Shown: positions 1-7,154 of the stretch, one piece after another
Position numbering within the stretch: position 1 is the first letter of the stretch
Layout of the letters: every line of letters starts with the position of its first letter
Assembly (NCBI GenBank): GCA_035943995.1
Contig: DASZBS010000104.1
Span: 19,528-83,527, forward strand
Origin: Vulcanimicrobium sp035943995
Lineage (GTDB): Bacteria > Vulcanimicrobiota > Vulcanimicrobiia > Vulcanimicrobiales > Vulcanimicrobiaceae
Direction of reading: 5' to 3'
DNA length: 64,000 nt
Made by a program: the position numbers and the translations under genes
The notes under the pieces: generated by a model
Database searches by the model: none
What the model was told of the DNA's origin: nothing
The model's input: only the letters and a program-made list of their open reading frames with translations

Positions 1-1
1 G

Positions 2-427
2 GTCATCTTCCTGAACAACCACCACGTCGAGTTCACGACGGCGATCTACGGCGTCATCGACGTGGCGAAGCGCAAGGTGACGTACGCCTCGGCGGGACAT
101 CACCCGCCGATCCTAGCGAGAGCGGGCGAAGAGCCGCGCATCATGCCGAACCACGGCTTCCCGCTGGGCGTCGAGGTCAATTTGCCGGACCTCATCCGGG
201 AGCACGAGTTCGTCTACGAACCGGGGACCCTGCTAGTCCTCTACACCGACGGACTCGTGGAGTTCAGTCACGACGTCGAAGAGGGCGAGGCCAGGCTGCT
301 GGGAGCCGCGCGCGCGGCCGTCGACGCGAAGGTTGAGCACCCGGCGAAGTTCATCGTCGAGACCGTCTTGCTGGAAGAGCAGCGGCATCCCGACGACGTC
401 GCGGTCCTGACGATCTTCTTCGAGTAG
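2..427 (+). CDS. PP2C/SpoIIE-type serine phosphatase, C-terminal part (5' end off the window)
   Basis: The frame is open from base 2, so the gene begins upstream and only about 141 C-terminal residues are visible. They read as the end of a PPM/SpoIIE catalytic domain. The segment TAIYGVIDVAKRKVTYASAG is the usual strand before the turn AGHHPP, LYTDGLVE is the late metal-binding aspartate motif, and HPDDVAVLTI near the end carries the terminal DD of the family. Such phosphatases dephosphorylate anti-sigma antagonists in partner-switching cascades. A full-length relative with two PAS domains lies at 23101-24585, next to an anti-sigma-type ATPase. The sensory N-terminus of this copy cannot be seen. 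A GTG at 62 could be mistaken for a start, but the coding pattern clearly continues upstream of it. Confidence 0.85.
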   Translation, partial: VIFLNNHHVEFTTAIYGVIDVAKRKVTYASAGHHPPILARAGEEPRIMPNHGFPLGVEVNLPDLIREHEFVYEPGTLLVLYTDGLVEFSHDVEEGEARLLGAARAAVDAKVEHPAKFIVETVLLEEQRHPDDVAVLTIFFE

Positions 428-526
428 CGGGGCCAAGCCGCGTGGGCGAGGTGTCCGCGAGCATCTCGCTAACCCTCACCGGGTAGCGTTTCAAGCGCTG
501 CAATCAATCCGCCGGAGGGTACCACT

Positions 527-589
527 ATGCTTTCAGCTCTCGTTGTCTTGGCCGTTATCATTGTATGCGTCGAGCCACTTTGCATCTGA
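527..589 (+). CDS. 20-residue hydrophobic micro-ORF with a strong ribosome-binding site
   Basis: This short frame encodes MLSALVVLAVIIVCVEPLCI, almost entirely hydrophobic, enough for one membrane span or a bare signal-peptide-like segment. GGAGGG at 514-519 sits 7 bases before the ATG, which is ideal spacing and the main reason to take so short a frame seriously. It lies alone between the phosphatase gene and the convergent oxidase gene. A similar peptide with an equally good Shine-Dalgarno site lies at 6010. No function can be assigned. It could be a membrane microprotein, a small toxin-like peptide, or chance. Confidence 0.4.
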   Translation: MLSALVVLAVIIVCVEPLCI

Positions 590-615
590 TATGACCGCGC
601 AGCGCCGGCCGGTCG

Positions 616-3600
616 CTATTTGAACGGCCGGATGGTCCTGCGAACGCACCGTTTCAGCCATCTCAGGACGGCGAGGATGCAGCCGTCACGGTCGTCGCCG
701 GGTGCTTCTCCGCCGCCCGTGCCGGTCGCATCGTGCGGTGCGCCGTACGGCGATGCGGCGATCGTGGTCGAATCGACGCCCATCGCGTCGAGCCGGGCCG
801 CGAGGCGCTCGCCTTCGCGTTGGAGGATCGGCAGCCAGCGGTCCTGAGCCGGGGTCACGCCGAGCGCGTGCCGCAGCAGCGCCAAATGGTCGGCATCCTC
901 GCGAACGATCTCCGCGTTCCCTTTCACGAGGACGCGCAGCTCGAACGCGCCGAGAACGCGGCCGAAGGCGAACTGTTGCGCACGGACATGGTACACCTCG
1001 CCGCGGCGAACGCCGGCCGGCAGCTCGAGCGTCAGCAGTCCGGGGATGCTTTCCGATGTGTTCGGCGGGATCGGCACGTACAGGCAATCGCCGATGACGG
1101 TACACCGCAGCGTGTGCTCGTCGAGCGCCTCCAGCGTTTGACCGCGGTCCGCCGGCTGTGCTGCAACGATCGCCGCCGCACTCTCCGTCGGAAAGTAGAA
1201 CGTCGCGACGGAGTTGCGCGGAACGTTCTCCCACCACACCACCAGCGCGTGGATCTGGGGGCGTTGTTTGATCGCACCGGCCTGCGTGGCGGTCCGGCCG
1301 AATCCGCGCAGCTCGAACGAATGCTCGACCGTGCGCGTCGCGGCCGTTCCGGGATTCGCCGACGAGCCGAATGCGAGGTTTCGCTGCGAGAGCTTGTCGC
1401 TCGAGCCCGGCGTGTCGCCGGCTTGCGGCAACTCCGGCGAGGCGGGATCGTGCTTGTAGTGGACCTCGGCGACCAGGCACTGGTGAAATCCGGTCATCAG
1501 CTCCGGAATCGAGCGCAGATCCGCCGCAGGGGTCGAGGCGAAATTCGTCTGGTTGGCGGGGTAACGCGGGAAGCGCGCTTGCGGCTGGTTCAAGTCGAGC
1601 CAGCACCCGAAGAACGCCAGCGTCTGGGTGTGCGCGACGGAACCCAGGGTCTGCAGGTTCGGGTCGTCGGGCTGCCCCGACATGTCCTGGTTCGTCGCGA
1701 CGCGCGGTACCGCGAAGAACGGGATCGAGACCGCCTCTGTGTTCGTCACACCGAGCAGCGGGATCGCGTCGGTGGTAACGGTGGTCCCCATTTCCACGAT
1801 CGGATGCGTCGCGCGCCGGTAGATCGTCGAGGTGTCGTAGACGAGCGCCGGCTGCATCGTGCGAAAGACGCGCCACATCACGCGCACGTACTTCGCGTCC
1901 TCGACCGTGTCGGTCACCGCGCTGTCCTTGCGCACGCGCGCGAGCGCGAAGTTGTAGACCGGCGTTCCGCCCGGCGTGCCGTCGGCCGTCGGCAAGAGCG
2001 AGATCCGGCTCGCCCACTCGTCACCGGTAAGGGTGTCGAGCCACGCTGACGACGTTGCGGTATCGGCGTTCAAGTGCAGGATCAGCGCTTGGATGAACGC
2101 GTTCGGGTTCGTCCAGACGTGGCCCGGCACGTACGTCGCGGCGTGCGCGGCCGTCATTTGGAAGACGCGCAGATCCGTGCTCAGATACGACACGGGGCCG
2201 TCGCTCATGAACGGGTTCGGCGACGCGATCAGATCGAGCCGCGCCGTGCAGCGGTGATACGCGGACGTGATGGTCACGCCCACCGGCACCGTGGCGTCGC
2301 CCGTGATGCCGCCGAACGCATCGGTTCCGGTGAACGTCAAGTCGAACGTGTACGTGACGCGCTGCGCGAGCTGCGGCGAGCCGGGAAGCTCGAGCGCCGG
2401 CTGCGCTACGTCGCCCGACAGCGTGGCCGATATGCCAGCGACCGAGAACGCGGGGAGCGGTGCGGCGGCGCCGACCTCGCTCGGGATGAAGCCGTCGAAG
2501 ACGACGTAGAACGCGTGATGAAACGTGGTGCTCCCGCCGGAGGCATTCGCGAGCACGTCGGCGACCGAGAACGTGCTGCGATCCATCACCGCTTCCATGC
2601 GGATGTCGGCGATGCGCAGAAACGGCGCCGTGACGCACGGGCGCCCGCCGTCGTCGAGGATCCACAGCAAGTACTGTCCCGGGACGGCGATGCTGCCGTT
2701 CGGCGGCGCGGTCACGTGAAGCACTCCCGGCGGCCCCGCCGTGAACGTCAGGCCGACGTAGCGCTGGTCGTAGTTGAAGGCATGCGTAGCACCGCCGCAG
2801 CGTGTCACCGCGACGCGCGCGATCGTGGGGTGCGCGGAACCGGCCGGGATACTGTAGTGCACGTCGAACGCCTCGCCGTATCCCACGCTCGGCGGTGACG
2901 CGGTGATCGTCGCACGGTCGGCCGCCGCGATGTAGTCCGGCTCGAAGAGCTCGACGCGCAGCTCGGCGCTCGCGGCCCCGAACACGTTGTTCACTTCGGA
3001 ACCTGCGGTCCAAACGCGGCCGTCGGGGAGCAGCAGCGCATTGGAATGATAGCCGCGCGTGACGGTCGCGGGCGTCGCCGAGAGCGCGCGCCACGTGTTC
3101 GGCCCAGCGCTCCAGGGATAGCCGATCGGATCGAAGATCTCGGGGACGCGAACGCCGAAGTCTTGATCGTATCCGTGCGGCGGCGGCGTCCCGGGATCGT
3201 CGATGCCGCCCGAAATGAAGACCTCGCCCGTCGGCAGCAAGGTGCCGACGCAGTGCGAGCGCGGCTGCGTGATCCCGCGCGGCGACGTCGCGGTCCACGT
3301 GGACGCCGCTTCGGAGCCGCCGACGATGTCGGCGATCAGCGCCGTGACGCCGCCCGCGAGCAGCACCCGCGCGTCATAGCCGTTCTCCGGCAGCAGCGGC
3401 AGCAGCACGGATGTCGTGGGCTGTGCGGCATAACCCGGATTGAGATAGGCGCCCTCCACCAGTTGGGGGCCGTTGAACGCGGCGACGACGTTCTGCGCGG
3501 AGGTGTCGTAGACCAAGCTCTTGTTCGCGTACTGATCCATCGGATCGTCCGCGGAACCGCCGACCTCGAAAAGCGGCTGAACGATCAGGAGATACCCGGT

Positions 3601-4335
3601 CGGCAGCACGTGCACGCGCGGAAAGAACACCGCGAAGTCGTGATCGAAACCTTCACCGAGCGGCGAGAGCAGGTCCCACGCGCCCGCGCCGAGCCGGAAG
3701 ATCTCGGGCGTGTTGTTGTTGTGCCGCGGATCATCCTCGGTGACCCCGAGCAATTCCGGGTGCTCGTCGATATTGGTCCCGGCGATGCGCGGATGACCGC
3801 ACATCGCCATGACCGATCCGTCGCCGAGCGTCACCAAGCTGGGATACCAGCGGCCGCCGCCTTTCGGTGTGCCACCGTTCGAGTACGGGTTCATCGGCGG
3901 AAGCGCGTTCCACTTCGGCGTGGTCGCAGGATCGAAGACGAACGCCTCGCGCAGCCCGCCCCAATGCCCGGCGTGGATGTCCATGCTGTGCGGGTCGACT
4001 CCCATCAAGCTCGTACCGCCGCCGACCAGCAGCCGCCCATCGGGCAGCAGCGCGTGCCCGCTGCAAAAGATGTCCAAGAAGCCGTTCGGAGCGAGTCCGC
4101 CGGGGCCGGTCGGCGAGCCGGGGCGCGTCGACGTGCGCGATTGGCAATCATAGAGCGCCGTGTGGTCGACACTCCCGGAATTGTGATTGTTTCCGTCCCA
4201 GCGATTGCCGGAATAGTAGATGATCGAGCCCAGCGGGCCGACCGCAATCAGCGCCGCGTGGACGGCGTGCGTCTTCACAGTGGGATCGGCCTCGGCGGCC
4301 TGGGGATCGAACGGGGCCAACCATTGAGCGCACAT
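616..4335 (-). CDS. Copper-radical-oxidase-like kelch/DUF1929 protein with a 650-residue C-terminal extension
   Basis: This 1239-residue protein begins with a galactose-oxidase/GlxA-like seven-bladed kelch region (about 20-460), followed by the DUF1929 Ig-like domain (about 465-580). By comparison with fungal galactose oxidase I can place every copper-radical residue: Cys91 (DIFCSGHALL) and Tyr164 (GGRWYPSL) for the thioether cofactor, Tyr429-His430 (RGYHSNALLLPDGRV), and His518 (THAFNYDQR). It should therefore be catalytically competent for oxidising a primary alcohol or aldehyde to yield H2O2; the substrate is unknown. Residues 590-1239 are a large region I do not recognise, with a basic tail (KRCVRRTIRPFK). 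The start is supported by GGAGG eight bases upstream. No Sec or Tat signal is visible, unusual because known members act outside the cytoplasm or at the cell surface. Confidence 0.8.
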   Translation of the reverse strand: MCAQWLAPFDPQAAEADPTVKTHAVHAALIAVGPLGSIIYYSGNRWDGNNHNSGSVDHTALYDCQSRTSTRPGSPTGPGGLAPNGFLDIFCSGHALLPDGRLLVGGGTSLMGVDPHSMDIHAGHWGGLREAFVFDPATTPKWNALPPMNPYSNGGTPKGGGRWYPSLVTLGDGSVMAMCGHPRIAGTNIDEHPELLGVTEDDPRHNNNTPEIFRLGAGAWDLLSPLGEGFDHDFAVFFPRVHVLPTGYLLIVQPLFEVGGSADDPMDQYANKSLVYDTSAQNVVAAFNGPQLVEGAYLNPGYAAQPTTSVLLPLLPENGYDARVLLAGGVTALIADIVGGSEAASTWTATSPRGITQPRSHCVGTLLPTGEVFISGGIDDPGTPPPHGYDQDFGVRVPEIFDPIGYPWSAGPNTWRALSATPATVTRGYHSNALLLPDGRVWTAGSEVNNVFGAASAELRVELFEPDYIAAADRATITASPPSVGYGEAFDVHYSIPAGSAHPTIARVAVTRCGGATHAFNYDQRYVGLTFTAGPPGVLHVTAPPNGSIAVPGQYLLWILDDGGRPCVTAPFLRIADIRMEAVMDRSTFSVADVLANASGGSTTFHHAFYVVFDGFIPSEVGAAAPLPAFSVAGISATLSGDVAQPALELPGSPQLAQRVTYTFDLTFTGTDAFGGITGDATVPVGVTITSAYHRCTARLDLIASPNPFMSDGPVSYLSTDLRVFQMTAAHAATYVPGHVWTNPNAFIQALILHLNADTATSSAWLDTLTGDEWASRISLLPTADGTPGGTPVYNFALARVRKDSAVTDTVEDAKYVRVMWRVFRTMQPALVYDTSTIYRRATHPIVEMGTTVTTDAIPLLGVTNTEAVSIPFFAVPRVATNQDMSGQPDDPNLQTLGSVAHTQTLAFFGCWLDLNQPQARFPRYPANQTNFASTPAADLRSIPELMTGFHQCLVAEVHYKHDPASPELPQAGDTPGSSDKLSQRNLAFGSSANPGTAATRTVEHSFELRGFGRTATQAGAIKQRPQIHALVVWWENVPRNSVATFYFPTESAAAIVAAQPADRGQTLEALDEHTLRCTVIGDCLYVPIPPNTSESIPGLLTLELPAGVRRGEVYHVRAQQFAFGRVLGAFELRVLVKGNAEIVREDADHLALLRHALGVTPAQDRWLPILQREGERLAARLDAMGVDSTTIAASPYGAPHDATGTGGGEAPGDDRDGCILAVLRWLKRCVRRTIRPFK

Positions 4336-4452
4336 CGGACCGCCTCCATATATGGATCGGGAGCGGCGTCAACCGTATCGGTTGCGACTTACTGGGTAGT
4401 TACGCGCGCGGCTGGTAAGCCGGGTGTAAGCGTGCAGCCTCCCATCAGGGAG

Positions 4453-5847
4453 TCAGAGCAACGACAGTTCCTTTGCCTTGAGAACGGCGGCGGTTCTGGA
4501 GTGCACGTCGAGGGCGTCGTACAGGTGTTGGACGTGGCTGCGGATCGTCGCGACGCTGCGCCGTTCGGGATCCTGACGCGCGATCTCGGGGACGCTGGCG
4601 TCGCTTGCGAGCGCCTTGAGCAGCGCGGCCTGCGCCGGCGTCAGCGCGACCGCGGGAACGGCGGCCTTGCGTGACTCGCGCATCGCCGTGACGAGTCGCT
4701 GAAAGCCGGCGTAGGTCGGCTCGGGCTCGCCGCTGTACACGGCGAGCTGACGGGTCCCGCGCAACGGCAGCGCGGCACGCTCGGCGCGCGCGACTTCGCC
4801 GATCGCCGCGCCGGCAGTGCACGCGAGTGCCCGAGCCAAGCGCCGAATCCGCGTGTCCGACAGGTTCCATGCCGAACCGTGCGCCAGCCGGTGGACCGCC
4901 CGCCGCCACCGGGCGCGCGCTTCGGCGTCGTCGTTGGTCGCCGTTGCTCCGACGGCGATTAGCGCGTCCTTGAGTGCCTGTTGTGCGCTGCTGATCGGCT
5001 CCGCGTTGCCGAGCTGCGCGAGAAAATCTTGCCAACGCCGGTGCCACCCCGTCTGCGTTGCGAAGTACACGGCCGTGACGAACGCGTCGTACGCGTTGTG
5101 GGCGAACTTCGTGAGCTTGTACGCGCTGATCTCGGCATCGTCGCCGGTCATGACGGCGAACGCGAGCCGCATGTTCGCGACCGTCCGTTTCACGGTCGGC
5201 GCACCGCCGAGCTCGGCCAGCCTCGCGGCCCGCGCGAGAATTTCGCGTACCGCCTCGATGTCGCCGAGCTCGATATTCGGCAAGCACTGAAACGTAAGGA
5301 CGTTCGCGGCCAAGGTATAGGCGTGGGCCCGCTCGAGCCGGCTCGCCGAGCGCGCCGCGAGCTCGTTCCCGCTCACCAAATCGCCGCGCCAGTGCGCCGC
5401 CTGCGTCAGCCGCATCTCGACCAAGCCGATGAATGCGTCGTCGTCGACGTCCTCCAGCGCTGCGAGCGCCTGGGCCGCATGCCGCTCCGAGAGCGCACGC
5501 TCCTCACGCCACGCCCAAGCGAAGGCCATCAGCGCCGCGGCATAGGCGCGCCGCTCCGGATCCTCCGGGATCCCGAAACTCGAGATCAGCGATTCGGCTT
5601 CGTCGACACCGCTCGGCGCGTTCAAGAGCCGCGCGGCGAGGAACATCGCCGGGATGAACGAGTCCGATGAGCCGCGCATCGCGTGGCGGCACAAACGGTC
5701 GACTTCCGCGGCCTGATCGGCTTGGAGCGCGCGAGCGATCCCGGCGAGCAGGGCGGTCGTCGCATCCGCCCGCCGGCCGGGCTCCGGAAGCGGCGGTTCG
5801 TCGTTCCAGATCATCACTCGCTTCGCGAGTTGCCAATGATCGGACAT
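4453..5847 (-). CDS. LuxR-family transcriptional regulator with a large helical (TPR-like) N-terminus
   Basis: A protein of 464 residues. The last 65 form a LuxR/NarL-type helix-turn-helix: ALTPAQAALLKALASD, then PEIARQDPERRSVATIRSHV and VHSRTAAVLKAKEL. The part before it is Ala-rich helical sequence in repeats of about 35-40 residues, as in sensor-less regulators that use TPR-like arrays instead of a receiver domain. I placed the start at the ATG giving MSDHWQLAKR, with GAAGG upstream; a longer frame begins 63 bases earlier but its extra residues look non-coding. It lies just upstream of and parallel to the oxidase gene, and diverges from the micro-ORF at 6010. A second regulator of the same architecture lies at 39154-40770, also beside a hydrophobic small peptide gene. 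The ligand is unknown. Confidence 0.82.
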   Translation of the reverse strand: MSDHWQLAKRVMIWNDEPPLPEPGRRADATTALLAGIARALQADQAAEVDRLCRHAMRGSSDSFIPAMFLAARLLNAPSGVDEAESLISSFGIPEDPERRAYAAALMAFAWAWREERALSERHAAQALAALEDVDDDAFIGLVEMRLTQAAHWRGDLVSGNELAARSASRLERAHAYTLAANVLTFQCLPNIELGDIEAVREILARAARLAELGGAPTVKRTVANMRLAFAVMTGDDAEISAYKLTKFAHNAYDAFVTAVYFATQTGWHRRWQDFLAQLGNAEPISSAQQALKDALIAVGATATNDDAEARARWRRAVHRLAHGSAWNLSDTRIRRLARALACTAGAAIGEVARAERAALPLRGTRQLAVYSGEPEPTYAGFQRLVTAMRESRKAAVPAVALTPAQAALLKALASDASVPEIARQDPERRSVATIRSHVQHLYDALDVHSRTAAVLKAKELSLL

Positions 5848-6009
5848 TGGCGCTACCTTCGGCGTGCTGGGTTCGGCACCCCCAAAACGGCGTCGACAGG
5901 CCATTTGCAACGCGCGTCATCAACTTGCAGGGCGCTCACCGATGCCGGTTCGGTGTAGGCTTGCGTCAACAAATCGCCGGCCGCTCGCAACGGTCATCAG
6001 GAGCCCGCC

Positions 6010-6075
6010 ATGACAGTTCTGATCGTTACGCTCTCGCTCGCAGCGGCGCACCTGCTCCGCGCGATTCCGATCTAG
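6010..6075 (+). CDS. 21-residue hydrophobic micro-ORF, divergent from a LuxR gene
   Basis: This encodes a 21-residue peptide that starts MTVLIVTLSLAAAHLL and ends RAIPI: a hydrophobic stretch with one Arg and one His. AGGAG at 5999-6003 ends 6 bases before the ATG, which is near-ideal. The LuxR regulator starts 160 bases away on the other strand, so the two share a promoter region. It is followed by two short hairpins and then a strong terminator at 6136-6168, so it looks like a complete tiny transcription unit. It resembles the peptide at 527 in size, hydrophobicity and ribosome-binding site. The function is unknown; a membrane microprotein or a processed signal peptide are guesses. Confidence 0.45.
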   Translation: MTVLIVTLSLAAAHLLRAIPI

Positions 6076-6084
6076 GTCGAAAAA

Positions 6085-6112
6085 CCTAACAAACGTTAGG
6101 GCCGAACGGCCC
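6085..6112. other. Two overlapping short hairpins after the micro-ORF
   Basis: CCTAAC (6085-6090) pairs with GTTAGG (6095-6100) over a four-base loop. GGGCCG (6099-6104) pairs with CGGCCC (6107-6112) over AA. They share two bases, so they cannot both form completely. No U-tract follows, so this may be a 3' stability element rather than the terminator itself. Confidence 0.35.
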
Positions 6113-6135
6113 ACTACGTCGGTGATCTTCAAACC

Positions 6136-6168
6136 GAAAAGGGGGCCGCCATCAGCGGGTCCCTTTTC
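6136..6168. terminator. Bidirectional intrinsic terminator
   Basis: GAAAAGGG (6136-6143) pairs with CCCTTTTC (6161-6168), with an inner stem CCGC/GCGG around a five-base loop. The A-run on one side and T-run on the other make it work in both directions. It separates the plus-strand micro-ORF (6010) from the end of the minus-strand gene at 6221. Confidence 0.75.
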
Positions 6169-6220
6169 TTCATATGGTGTCGTTCGAACGGCCGCTCGCC
6201 TTGGCCACTCAAACGCACGG

Positions 6221-6991
6221 TCAATGCTTTTCTTTGCTCGCTCTCTGCTCGCTGTTGAAAGCAGTCCATACCGATTCCTCAACCGGTTGAAGGTTTTCGT
6301 ATGAGGCCTCTTCTTCAGAAATGATCACGGCGGCCAAGAGGCGAGTTCTCAGCGTTGTAATCCAGTGCGTGATCAAACCGTGTTCGTCCAAATCCAAGGT
6401 GATCGGGGCGATCACGTTCTTCCAGTATATGTGCCCGCGCCACACGGCAACCGCCTTACATATTCGTGACGTTGCCGGTTCGACCCAAAGGTCACGGAGA
6501 TTGTAGATCAGCGGATCCCCGACGGGCTCGAGCTGCAGATGGATGGCCGAGGCGCAGCTTGGGAGATCTTCCGTGCCGGCGGTACGCACTTTGTAGTGGA
6601 CGTACGTGACTCGCACGACCCCAATGGTCTTCAATGATTTGTCGGCTAGGTCGTCCAAGCCCGAGGATAACGTATCCGAACTCGAGGCGGGCTTCGCCTT
6701 GACGGCATGTTCGAAGAAAAGGTCAGGGGCGATGTCGAAGGGGTTGACGCGGTGGTCGATCGGTTCGTCGACGTCGCGAGCGACGACGTTCTGATCGTTC
6801 GTTCGCTCAACGTGCTTGAGATGTTGAACGATGACGAGCTCATTACCCTCACGAATGGTCGTCCTTACACGCGTGTCGAATTGTACGTACGCCGGCGCGT
6901 GCATCGCATGCATCGCCGCCACCGCGCGCTTATAGATATCGACGGGAGCCATTTCGGGAGAAAGAGCTTGCGCGAAAATGACGGCTAGCAA
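6221..6991 (-). CDS. Predicted exported protein of unknown function
   Basis: A 256-residue protein that I do not recognise. It starts from TTG with a short hydrophobic segment (MLAVIFAQALSPEMA) consistent with a short or partly mis-started signal peptide. The body looks like a soluble beta-rich domain (AYVQFDTRVRTTIREG, then VVRVTYVHYKVRTAG and RICKAVAVWRGHIYWKN). The two cysteines are far apart. The C-terminus is charged (SEQRASKEKH). No ATG in frame lies nearby upstream; AGGCAGG gives weak ribosome-binding support. It ends into the bidirectional terminator and diverges from katG, so it appears to be a single-gene unit. It could be a lineage-specific periplasmic protein. Confidence 0.6.
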   Translation of the reverse strand: MLAVIFAQALSPEMAPVDIYKRAVAAMHAMHAPAYVQFDTRVRTTIREGNELVIVQHLKHVERTNDQNVVARDVDEPIDHRVNPFDIAPDLFFEHAVKAKPASSSDTLSSGLDDLADKSLKTIGVVRVTYVHYKVRTAGTEDLPSCASAIHLQLEPVGDPLIYNLRDLWVEPATSRICKAVAVWRGHIYWKNVIAPITLDLDEHGLITHWITTLRTRLLAAVIISEEEASYENLQPVEESVWTAFNSEQRASKEKH

Positions 6992-7154
6992 GAGGCCTGC
7001 CTTTCATCGCCGCGCTGCACGGCCCCTACGACACTGCCACGCTCGTTTCGACAAGCAGGTAACCGGGGGACGAACGCGCGAGGGCGAAGGGGAACCAATC
7101 GAAAAGAGTCGGTAGTCTTAGTTGGATCAGTCACGCGAACGATCGGAGAAGAAT

